Shown: positions 54,395-61,795 of the stretch, in pieces
Layout: every line of letters starts with the position of its first letter
Numbering within the stretch: the first letter of the stretch is position 1
Origin: Chloroflexota bacterium
Lineage (GTDB): Bacteria > Chloroflexota > Anaerolineae > Anaerolineales > VGOW01
Direction: 5' to 3'
Length of the DNA: 64,000 nt
Assembly: GCA_016197225.1 (NCBI GenBank)
Contig: JACPWC010000085.1
Location: 1 to 64,000 of the forward strand
Notes under the pieces: model-generated
Databases searched by the model: none
What the model saw: only the letters and a program-made list of their open reading frames with translations
Told to the model about the DNA's origin: nothing
Program-made: the position numbers and the translations under genes

Positions 54395-54424
54395 TTGCAA
54401 AGTTCAATTATGTTGTCATATAAT
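54395..54424 (+). promoter_or_regulatory. promoter of the XRE-cupin regulator gene
   Basis: TTGCAA (54395-54400), 18 bases, TATAAT (54419-54424). The inverted half-site AGTTCAA lies in the spacer, suggesting autoregulation. Confidence 0.7.
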
Positions 54425-54475
54425 GCTGAGTATCAGAAAATGCGTTTTTAGCGTTGAACAGCAAAAGGGTCAATT

Positions 54476-55165
54476 ATGCCTGATACTTCCATTCAGCACC
54501 CGTTTGAGATTGGCGAGAAACTTCGCGCGGCCCGCAAGCAACGAAAGATCAGCCTCCGCGATTTGGCGGCCAGGGCCGAAGTTAGCGCCAGCATGCTCAG
54601 TCAAATCGAGAATGGCAAAGCAATTCCGTCGGTGCGTTCGATCTACAGTATTGCCGCCGCTCTGGTCGTGCCGGTTGATTACTTCTTCCCAGAAAAGAGC
54701 AACGGCGCAGTTGAGCCGCCTTCGGAAACCAACCCGGGTGAGATGACGGCCAGCGAATTGCGGGAAGCCATCGTCACCCGTCCGGCGGGCGAGGTTACTC
54801 CAGGTTTTACCGCCACTCCGCAACCTATGGCGGTTGTGCACGCGAACGCGCGCCCGACAATTCAACTGAACGGCGGCGTCAGTTGGGCCCGCCTGACGGC
54901 GAACGCCGAGGAAGGCGTAGAATTCCTGGAAATCGCCTACGCGCCGGGAGCCACGTCCGGGGTCAATATGTCATATCACGAAGGACGTGAGTTTGGCTTG
55001 ATTCTGGAAGGGGAACTGCTTGTGGAGTTAGGATTCGAGCGCTTCACCCTGGGTGAGGGCGACAGCCTTATTTTTGATTCGACAACGCCCCATCGCCTCA
55101 CCAACGCCGGCGCTAAACCTATGCGGGCCACATGGATCGTGTTTGAGCGGCGACGGAATCGATGA
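54476..55165 (+). CDS. XRE-cupin transcriptional regulator of the catabolic island
   Basis: Regulator of 229 residues, divergent from the 20-kb operon. The helix-turn-helix is IGEKLRAARKQRKISLRDLA then VSASMLSQIENGKAIPSVRS. A linker of about 75 residues leads to a C-terminal cupin (about 150-225: FLEIAYAPGATSGVNMSYHE, GREFGLILEGELLVELG, TTPHRLTNAG), which probably binds a substrate-derived effector. AAGGG lies six bases before the ATG. Its promoter carries the same TGAACA half-sites as the operon promoter, so it likely controls both. The last four bases overlap the next gene (ATGA). Confidence 0.88.
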   Translation: MPDTSIQHPFEIGEKLRAARKQRKISLRDLAARAEVSASMLSQIENGKAIPSVRSIYSIAAALVVPVDYFFPEKSNGAVEPPSETNPGEMTASELREAIVTRPAGEVTPGFTATPQPMAVVHANARPTIQLNGGVSWARLTANAEEGVEFLEIAYAPGATSGVNMSYHEGREFGLILEGELLVELGFERFTLGEGDSLIFDSTTPHRLTNAGAKPMRATWIVFERRRNR

Positions 55166-56028
55166 AAAAACCTGCGCCGCCGGACAAAAAAAGCATCCTC
55201 TCCGCCCGCGCCGCCCGCTATCGAAGGCAAATGAATTTGCGGGTGACGACCCAACCAGAAGCCGTCGCGTTTGTGAACGACGTCGGCTTCTGTTTTTTAT
55301 TTCCAATTCAGGGCGTGGAAATGCCGTCGTTGTGGGACGCCATCGCCGGGCGCGTGGTGAAAACGTCCAGCAAACACAGTGGCTATGAGATTGAACGAAC
55401 GTGGGGCTGGAAGGATGATGCGCTGAATAAGAAATGGTGGTATTACGGCAAGGTCGTTCGCAAAAGAGCGACGCTGGTGAGCCTGGACTTCCTGCCGAAC
55501 TTTTACGCTTTGAGCGAAAACTATGGCGACCCTGAGCACGATTACATTGAAGAGTACGAAGCCGGGCGACTCTCGGCCGAGGCCAAAGCGGTTTACGAGG
55601 CTCTGCTCAAGAACGGGGCGCTCGATGCAGTGCGGCTTCAGCGCGAGGCGCGTTTGAGCAGCAACGAGAACAAGTCTCGCTTCGACAAGGCATTGACGGA
55701 ACTACAAGCTGGGTTAAAGGTTTTGCCGGTCGGCGTGGCCGAGGCCGGCGCGTGGCGCTACGCCTTCATTTATGAAATACTGCCGCGCTGGTTGCCGGAC
55801 GTTCCAACCAGAGCAGGCAAGATTACGCGAAGCCAGGCGCGGCAGGCTATCCTCGATCAATATTTACGAAATGTGATCGCAACGACCGAACGCGACGCCG
55901 CCCGCGCCTTTGGCTGGACGCTGGCCGAAACCCGCCAGACCGCCGAGGCGCTGGCTGGCGAGGGCAAAATGAGGTTGAATGTGAAAGTGAGTGGGGTGGG
56001 AGAGAGGTTGATGGTGACAGGAAGTTGA
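55162..56028 (+). CDS. AlkZ-like winged-helix protein (YcaQ/HTH_42 related)
   Basis: Protein of 288 residues resembling the AlkZ-related branch of the YcaQ family of DNA glycosylases: SARAARYRRQMNLRVTTQPE, DVGFCFLFPIQGVEMPSLWD and WGWKDDALNKKWWYYGKVVR. Its C-terminal half contains winged-helix-like segments (GALDAVRLQREARLSS, ITRSQARQAILDQYLRNVIA). The catalytic residues of true AlkZ are not obvious, so DNA repair activity is only possible. Coupled to the regulator gene by an ATGA overlap. Confidence 0.55.
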   Translation: MKKPAPPDKKSILSARAARYRRQMNLRVTTQPEAVAFVNDVGFCFLFPIQGVEMPSLWDAIAGRVVKTSSKHSGYEIERTWGWKDDALNKKWWYYGKVVRKRATLVSLDFLPNFYALSENYGDPEHDYIEEYEAGRLSAEAKAVYEALLKNGALDAVRLQREARLSSNENKSRFDKALTELQAGLKVLPVGVAEAGAWRYAFIYEILPRWLPDVPTRAGKITRSQARQAILDQYLRNVIATTERDAARAFGWTLAETRQTAEALAGEGKMRLNVKVSGVGERLMVTGS

Positions 56029-56036
56029 AATACTGA

Positions 56037-56204
56037 TCACTTCTTCTTTTCCTCTTCCGCCTTAGTCCCCTCCTCGTCCTTCAGCCCGGCGCGAAAGTTG
56101 CTTATCGCTTTGCCGAGGTCGCCGCCAATTCTGCTGATGCGGCCAACGCCGAAGATAACGATCACAATCACGAGAATGATGAGTAGTTCAGGTGCGCCAA
56201 GCAT
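56037..56204 (-). CDS. tatA: Sec-independent translocase subunit TatA/E
   Basis: Small TatA-like protein of 55 residues from the ATG at 56204 (GGAG nine bases upstream). It has a single N-terminal helix (LGAPELLIILVIVIVIFGVG), the F-G hinge and an amphipathic helix (RISRIGGDLGKAISNFRAGL), then an acidic and lysine-rich tail. It polymerises to form the twin-arginine translocation pore. No tatC gene is near. A start 25 codons earlier is repeat-encoded. Confidence 0.9.
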   Translation of the reverse strand: MLGAPELLIILVIVIVIFGVGRISRIGGDLGKAISNFRAGLKDEEGTKAEEEKKK

Positions 56205-56218
56205 GTGAAATTCTCCAA

Positions 56219-56277
56219 CGGCAGACAACCGACGGCAGACGACATTTCCCGTCGTCGGTCGTCCTTCGTCCATCGTC
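56219..56277. repeat. palindromic repeat CGACGGCAGACGAC
   Basis: Left arm CAACCGACGGCAGACGAC pairs with GTCGTCGGTCGTCCTTCGTC imperfectly. It fills the pstB-tatA gap and stops just before the pstB stop codon. Confidence 0.75.
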
Positions 56278-56282
56278 AATCT

Positions 56283-57032
56283 TTATCCAAACCGCCCCGT
56301 CACGTAATCCTCAGTCCGCTTGTCTTTGGGAGCGACGAACAAGTCGTGACCGGGGGCGTATTCCACCAACTGGCCTTGCAAGAAGAAGGCGGCAGTGTCG
56401 GCGATGCGGGCCGCCTGTTGAACCGAGTGCGGGACGATGACGACAGTATAGTCCTTTTTGATCTCTTGCAGTGAGGCTTCCACTTTGGCGGTCGAGATCG
56501 GGTCGAGGCCTGAGGTTGGCTCGTCGAGCAGAACCACTTCCGGCTCCAGGGCTAGAACACGGGCCAGGCACAGGCGCTGTTGTTGCCCGCCAGAAATAGC
56601 AGTGGCGGGTGAGTCGAGGCGGTCGCTCACTTCGTCCCACAACGCCGCCGCGCGCAGGGCCTTCTCTACCGCAAATTCCATTTTGCCACGCGGATATCCG
56701 GCCAATTCCAAACCATAAGTGACGTTCTGGCGAATGCTCATGGGCAAAGAGACGGGTTGGGCAAAGACCATGCCCACCCGCCGCCGCAAGGCGGTGACAT
56801 CAGCGGCGGTGATGTCCTCGCCGTCGAGATAAATCTTGCCCGTCGTCCGCACGCCGTCCACCAGATCGTTCAAGCGGTTGAGGGCGCGGAGCAGAGTGCT
56901 CTTGCCGCCGCCTGCCGGGCCGAACAGCACCGTGACCTTGTTGGCCGGAATCTCCAGCGAGATGTCGCGCAGAGACTCGGTGCCGTCGTCGTATTGAACC
57001 GAGAGATGTTCGATGACAATTTTAGGAGTCAT
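56283..57032 (-). CDS. pstB: phosphate ABC transporter ATPase
   Basis: ATP-binding protein of 249 residues: Walker A FGPAGGGKSTLLRALNRLND, Q-loop VGMVFAQPVSLPMSI, signature SGGQQQRLCLARVLA, Walker B EVVLLDEPTSGLDP and the switch His in VIVPHSVQQA. The RALNRLNDLVDG segment is diagnostic of PstB. With PstA and PstC it forms the high-affinity phosphate importer. The gene starts four bases after the pstA stop. Confidence 0.9.
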   Translation of the reverse strand: MTPKIVIEHLSVQYDDGTESLRDISLEIPANKVTVLFGPAGGGKSTLLRALNRLNDLVDGVRTTGKIYLDGEDITAADVTALRRRVGMVFAQPVSLPMSIRQNVTYGLELAGYPRGKMEFAVEKALRAAALWDEVSDRLDSPATAISGGQQQRLCLARVLALEPEVVLLDEPTSGLDPISTAKVEASLQEIKKDYTVVIVPHSVQQAARIADTAAFFLQGQLVEYAPGHDLFVAPKDKRTEDYVTGRFG

Positions 57033-57035
57033 GAC

Positions 57036-57881
57036 TCACCACTGCCTGCGGGCGCGGGCGCGCGAACGAATGACGGTAGCGACGACGTTCATCGAAAGCA
57101 CGAAGACCAGCAACACGAGGGCGGTTCCATATTGAATCTGGATCGGCATGCCCGGCACCTGAGTCGAGATCACAAACAGGTGATAAGGCAAAGCCATTGT
57201 TGCATCAAAAATTGAATCGGGGAGGCGAGGGAGGAAGAAGGCGGCGGCGGTGAACAAAATGGGGGCGGTCTCCCCGGCGGCGCGTTCCAATCCCAGAATC
57301 ACGCCGGTCAAAATTCCCGGCAGAGCTTGCGGCAGAACCACGCGCCAGATCGTCTGCCACTTGGTGCCGCCCAGGCTCCGGCTCACCACCCGAAAGCTTT
57401 GTGGCACGGCGCGCAGGGCTTCTTCGGCGGTGGAGATGATGACGGGTAGAGTCATGATCGAAAGCGTGAGGCAACCGGCGACGAGCGAGGTGCCGAACTT
57501 GAGGAAGAGCACGAACAGGCCGAGGCCAAACAAGCCATAGACGACCGACGGGATTCCGGCCAGATTGATGATGGCGATTCGGATTGAGCGCGTGAGGCGG
57601 TTGTCTTTGGCATACTCGGACAGATAAATGGCCGCCGCCACGCCGAGTGGAACCGCGATCAATCCTGTCCCGAACGTGAGATAGAGCGTGCCGACGATGG
57701 CCGGCCAGATGCCACCGGCCCGCATCCCGTCGTGCGGCATCTCGCTGAGGAAACCCAACGAGATGGCGGGCAGGCCAAGATAGGCGATGTAGCCGACGAC
57801 GAGGACGATGGGCGTCACCGTCGCAATCGCGGCCAGGGTGATGAGGGCGAAGACGAGGCGCTGAGTAAGTTGGCGGGTCAT
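57036..57881 (-). CDS. pstA: phosphate ABC transporter permease PstA
   Basis: Six-helix permease of 281 residues from the ATG at 57881 (MTRQLTQRLVFALITLAAIA); the 19 codons before it are encoded by a repeat. GVAAAIYLSEYAKDNRLTRS, NLAGIPSVVYGLFGLGLFVL and EEALRAVPQSFRVVSRSLGG are typical of PstA. No ribosome site is visible, the repeat having taken its place. Confidence 0.9.
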   Translation of the reverse strand: MTRQLTQRLVFALITLAAIATVTPIVLVVGYIAYLGLPAISLGFLSEMPHDGMRAGGIWPAIVGTLYLTFGTGLIAVPLGVAAAIYLSEYAKDNRLTRSIRIAIINLAGIPSVVYGLFGLGLFVLFLKFGTSLVAGCLTLSIMTLPVIISTAEEALRAVPQSFRVVSRSLGGTKWQTIWRVVLPQALPGILTGVILGLERAAGETAPILFTAAAFFLPRLPDSIFDATMALPYHLFVISTQVPGMPIQIQYGTALVLLVFVLSMNVVATVIRSRARARRQW

Positions 57882-57889
57882 AAAAAGAG

Positions 57890-57948
57890 AATTGGAGATT
57901 AGAGAATTGGAGGTTGGAGAAATTCTCCAATTCTCCAATCCTCAAATT
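57890..57948. repeat. palindromic repeat with TTGGAGATTAGA units
   Basis: GAATTGGAGATTAGAGAATT pairs with the complementary AATTCTCCAATTCTCC side. It fills the pstC-pstA gap up to the pstC stop. A related unit lies inside polA at 60503-60565. Confidence 0.8.
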
Positions 57949-58852
57949 ACGAGAGTAGCCTCTCCGCTCTCTTCCGTTGTTGGAACACCACCGCACTCGC
58001 GGCCAGGTTGACGGCGAAGGAGATGAGGAAGAGGACGATGCCGATGGTGAACAGGATGTGATAGTGAACACTGCCGTTGGCGACTTCGCCCATTTCGGCG
58101 GCGATGGTGGCCGTCATAGTGCGAACGGGCAGGAAGAGCGAGTTGAGGGCCGTCGGCATCCGGGCGGCGTTGCCGGTCACCATCATCACCGTCATCGTCT
58201 CGCCAATGGCCCGACCGATGCCGAGCATGACCGCCGTGAGCACACCCGACCGTGCCGCCGGGACAGTGACTCGCCAGATCGTCTGCCACCTGGTTGCGCC
58301 CAGAGCCAGCGCCGCATCGCGATAACTTTTCGGCACGGCGTCGAGCGCATCTTCGGCCACCGAGACCAGAGTCGGAATCGCCATGCCCGCCAACAACAGT
58401 GAGCCGGTGAAGGCAGTGAGGCCGGTGGGCGTGTTCAGCGTAAGGCGGACGATGGGGGCCAGCACCAGCATTCCCAAAAAGCCAAGCACCACCGAGGGCA
58501 GGCCGCCCAGCACTTCGACCAGCGGCTTGAGAATCTCACGCGCCCAGCGCGGCGCGATCTCGGCGATGAAGATGGCGGTAGCCAGCCCGAACGGCACGGC
58601 GATGAGGGCCGCGCCGAGGGTGACGATGAGCGAGCCGCCGATGAGGGGCAAGAGGCCGAACAGCGACTCGATGGGATACCAGCGGACGGCAAGCAAATCG
58701 CCAAGCGGCACTTCGGCAAAGGCGGGCGCGCCCTCGCGCAGAAGGAAGAACAGAATGAGGGCGACGAACAGAATGGCCGAATACCCTGCGGCGCGGATGA
58801 GGGATTCGATGATGAGCTCGGGGAGGTTGCGATTTTGGTTTGTCGGTTGCAT
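57947..58852 (-). CDS. pstC: phosphate ABC transporter permease PstC
   Basis: Six-helix permease of 301 residues: LLREGAPAFAEVPLGDLLAV, GSLIVTLGAALIAVPFGLAT, EVLGGLPSVVLGFLGMLVLA and EDALDAVPKSYRDAALALGA are PstC/PstA-type motifs. AGGAAA precedes the ATG. The phosphate-binding protein (pstS) gene, usually just upstream of pstC, is absent; polA is there instead, 27 bases away. Confidence 0.9.
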   Translation of the reverse strand: MQPTNQNRNLPELIIESLIRAAGYSAILFVALILFFLLREGAPAFAEVPLGDLLAVRWYPIESLFGLLPLIGGSLIVTLGAALIAVPFGLATAIFIAEIAPRWAREILKPLVEVLGGLPSVVLGFLGMLVLAPIVRLTLNTPTGLTAFTGSLLLAGMAIPTLVSVAEDALDAVPKSYRDAALALGATRWQTIWRVTVPAARSGVLTAVMLGIGRAIGETMTVMMVTGNAARMPTALNSLFLPVRTMTATIAAEMGEVANGSVHYHILFTIGIVLFLISFAVNLAASAVVFQQRKRAERLLS

Positions 58853-58879
58853 TTTCCTAATAGATGGCGGCCAGTTTGC

Positions 58880-61777
58880 TTATGATACAGCCTTCATCTC
58901 CTCCCAATTCTTCCCGGCGCGCACATCCACGGCCAGCGGCGCGTCGAGCTTGAACGCGCCTTCCATGATCTTGCGCGCCAGCGCCGCCACTTGCTCTACC
59001 TCGTCCGTGTCGCACTCAAACACCAACTCGTCGTGAACCTGCAACAGCATCCGCGCGCTCGGAATCTTTTTGGGCAGTTCCTTTGCCAGTCGAAGCATGG
59101 CAATCTTGATGATGTCGGAAGCCGTGCCCTGAACCGGCGAGTTGACGGCCTCGCGCTCGGCGCGGGCGCGGAAGACGTGATCTTCGCGGGTGGTTCCGGG
59201 GCGAGTCAGGATTGGGAAGTAGCGGCGGCGGCCCAGCAGGGTTTCCACGTAGCCCTCGGTCGCCGCCTTGCGTTTCGTTTCTTCGATGTAGCGCTTCACG
59301 CCCGGCAGTTCGGCAAAATACTTTTGCATGAACTCCTCGGCCTCGCCCAGCGTCAGGCCGGTGTTGCGGGCCAGGGTGAACGCGCCCATGCCGTAAAGCA
59401 AACCGAAGTTGATGGCTTTGGCGTTGCGCCGCTCTTCCTTCGACACTTTATTGAGCGGCACGCCGAACACCGCCGAGGCCGTGGCCGCGTGAATATCGTC
59501 GCCGCGTTTGAAAGCGTCAATCCAGAATTTCTCTTTGGCAAAGTGAGCGGCGATACGCAATTCCACTTGCGAGTAGTCAGCGGCCACCAGGCGGCGGCCA
59601 CGCGGGGCAATGAAGGCCTTGCGCACCTCGCGGCCCAGTTCAGTGCGGATGGGGATGTTTTGCAGATTGGGGTTGGACGAAGCGAGGCGGCCCGTCACCG
59701 AGCCGGCCTGGTTGAACGAAGTATGAATCCGGCCCGTCTCCGGGTTGATCGTCAGCGGCAGGGCGTCCACGTACGTCCCTTTGAGCTTGGCGATCTCACG
59801 GTGCTCTAGAATCTGATCGAGCACCGGATTCTGGCCGCGCATTTCCTCGAGCACGTCGGCGGCGGTGGAGTATTTGCCCGACGATGTCTTGCGCGACTTG
59901 TCGGGCGGCTCCAGCTTGAGATCCTCAAACAGGGCTTTGGCCAGTTGTTGGGTGGAGTTGATGTTGAACTCGTAGCCGACGGCTTTGTAGATTTTCTTTT
60001 CCAGCGTCGCCAGTTTCTTTTCTAGTTCCTTCGACATCCCGCCCAGAAAATCAGCGTCAATCATGATCCCGGCCATTTCCATCTCGGCCAGCACGGTGAT
60101 ACAGGGCAGTTCGATCTCTTCCAGCAGTTTGAGTTGCCCCTTCTCCTCAAGTTCCTTTTTCAGAATCGGCATCAGCCGCAGAGTCATGTCCACGTCGGCC
60201 ACGGCGTAAGGGGCGGCGGCGTCCAGAGGAACCTGGTCAAACGTGATCTGTTTCTTGCCGGTGCCGATCAATTCTTTGATCTCCGTCATCTCCACGCCGA
60301 GCCGGATGAAAGCCAGATTCTTCAGGCCCAGATTGCGCGAGCCGGGGTCGCACACCCACTCGGCCAGCATGGTGTCGAAGCTGATGGGCGAAACGGTGAG
60401 GCCGTGACGCTTGAGAATGGTGTAATCGTAGCCAATGTTGTGGCCGATTTTGGGAATCCTGGGGTTGGTGAGAGAAGGGGTGAGAGCTTCAATGACAGTT
60501 TGAAGTTGGAGATTAGACGCTTCGCGTGGAGAATTGGGATTTTGGCTGTTGGGATTTGGAAGTTGGTGCCCCACCGGAATGTAATAGCCTTCACCCTCTT
60601 TGATGCAGAGCGAGATGCCGACCAGGGTTGCGGCGTTGGCGTCCACGCCGGTGGTTTCGGTGTCAACGGCGATGATGGGAGCTTTGGCAAGTTGAGCCGC
60701 CAGGTCGTTTAGAGATTGAAGATCAGAGATTAGGATGGGGCGGGTGACGGTTGAAATGGGCGGACGGGGAGGGACGGGGAGGCCGCCACTCACGGCCAGG
60801 GCCGGTTCCCCGAAGAGTCCCATTTGCGAATTGGCGGCCTCACGCGAAGCGCGCGCGGAGTCTTTGTCGGCAGGCAAGGCTTCGGTTTCCGGCAACTTGG
60901 CCAGCAAGCTGCGAAATTCAAGCACGCGGAAGAGGTCGAGGACGCGCTGGCGATCAAAGTTGAGGGGCGGCTTGAGATGTGGCGACTCGCAGGCCTCGAG
61001 GTTGAAGGTCAGGGCCACGTCGGTGACGATGGTGGCCAGCTTTTGCGAGAGGTAGGCGTTCTCTTTTCCCGTTTCAAGTTTGCTTTTGAAGCGGGCCGGA
61101 ATCTTGTCGAGGTGTTTATAAATGGCGTCGAGCGAGCCGTATTCCTGCAATAAGCTGGTGGCCGTCTTTTCGCCCACGCCGGCCACGCCGGGGATGTTGT
61201 CGGACGTGTCGCCGACCAGCGCCTTGTAGTCAATGTATTGCTTGGGCGTGACGCCGTATTTCTCTTTCACCTCGTCCGGCCCGTAGACCACCGCCTCCGA
61301 CAGCTTCTGCCCGGCCAGGCTGATGCGAACGCGCTTATCGGCCAGTTGCAGCAGGTCGCGGTCGCCGGTGGCGATGATGACCTGCACGCCCTGAGCGGCG
61401 GCTTGTTTGGCAATCGTGCCCAGCACGTCGTCGGCTTCGTAGCCTTCGGCCTCGAGGATGGGAATGTTGAAGGCGGCCACCACTTCACGCATCCGGTCAA
61501 TCTGGGTTCGCAGGTCGTCGGGCATCTTGGCCCGCGTGCCTTTGTAGTCCGGGTAGAGCGTGTCGCGAAAGGTTGCGCCCACGTCGAAGCTGACGGCCAG
61601 ATAGTCGGGCTGATCCTGTTCGATGATGCGGAAAAGGATGGCGGTGAAGCCGTAGGTTCCGGCGGTCGGTTCGCCGGCCCTGGTGACCCAGCGCGAGGTG
61701 TCGGTGCCGGCGGCGGTGAGGGCAAAATAGGCGCGGTAGGCCAGAGCGTGGCCGTCAATGAGGTAGAGGGTTTTCAT
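58880..61777 (-). CDS. polA: DNA polymerase I
   Basis: Repair polymerase of 965 residues with all three domains. The 5' nuclease domain (about 1-290) starts MKTLYLIDGHALAYRAYFAL. The 3'-5' exonuclease domain (about 345-560) keeps its acidic residues (IIAVDTETTG, GHNIGYDYTIL, YAVADVDMT), so proofreading is probably active. The polymerase domain (about 570-965) has motif A VAADYSQVELRIAAHF, motif B RRNAKAINFGLLYGMG and motif C LQVHDELVFE. Within the exonuclease domain, residues about 405-425 (QLPNPNSQNPNSPREASNLQ) are encoded by a dispersed repeat and do not fit the family alignment. The stop lies 27 bases before pstC. Confidence 0.98.
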   Translation of the reverse strand: MKTLYLIDGHALAYRAYFALTAAGTDTSRWVTRAGEPTAGTYGFTAILFRIIEQDQPDYLAVSFDVGATFRDTLYPDYKGTRAKMPDDLRTQIDRMREVVAAFNIPILEAEGYEADDVLGTIAKQAAAQGVQVIIATGDRDLLQLADKRVRISLAGQKLSEAVVYGPDEVKEKYGVTPKQYIDYKALVGDTSDNIPGVAGVGEKTATSLLQEYGSLDAIYKHLDKIPARFKSKLETGKENAYLSQKLATIVTDVALTFNLEACESPHLKPPLNFDRQRVLDLFRVLEFRSLLAKLPETEALPADKDSARASREAANSQMGLFGEPALAVSGGLPVPPRPPISTVTRPILISDLQSLNDLAAQLAKAPIIAVDTETTGVDANAATLVGISLCIKEGEGYYIPVGHQLPNPNSQNPNSPREASNLQLQTVIEALTPSLTNPRIPKIGHNIGYDYTILKRHGLTVSPISFDTMLAEWVCDPGSRNLGLKNLAFIRLGVEMTEIKELIGTGKKQITFDQVPLDAAAPYAVADVDMTLRLMPILKKELEEKGQLKLLEEIELPCITVLAEMEMAGIMIDADFLGGMSKELEKKLATLEKKIYKAVGYEFNINSTQQLAKALFEDLKLEPPDKSRKTSSGKYSTAADVLEEMRGQNPVLDQILEHREIAKLKGTYVDALPLTINPETGRIHTSFNQAGSVTGRLASSNPNLQNIPIRTELGREVRKAFIAPRGRRLVAADYSQVELRIAAHFAKEKFWIDAFKRGDDIHAATASAVFGVPLNKVSKEERRNAKAINFGLLYGMGAFTLARNTGLTLGEAEEFMQKYFAELPGVKRYIEETKRKAATEGYVETLLGRRRYFPILTRPGTTREDHVFRARAEREAVNSPVQGTASDIIKIAMLRLAKELPKKIPSARMLLQVHDELVFECDTDEVEQVAALARKIMEGAFKLDAPLAVDVRAGKNWEEMKAVS
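60503..60565. repeat. dispersed repeat unit inside polA
   Basis: Contains TTGGAGATTAGA (60506-60517) and GGAGAATTGGG, both shared with the intergenic repeat at 57890-57948, and a related run TTGGGATTTGGAAGTTGG. It adds about 21 residues in frame to the exonuclease domain. Confidence 0.7.
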
Positions 61778-61795
61778 GATGGGTCTCGCGGGCGG

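Larger units (their letters stand above)
54309..54460. promoter_or_regulatory. repeated TGAACA half-sites (regulator operators)
   Basis: Four direct half-sites on the plus strand: TTGAACA (54309-54315), CTGAACA (54351-54357), GTGAACA (54380-54386) and TTGAACA (54454-54460), plus one inverted site AGTTCAA (54401-54407). They overlap or flank both divergent promoters and are the best operator candidates for the XRE-cupin regulator. Confidence 0.6.
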
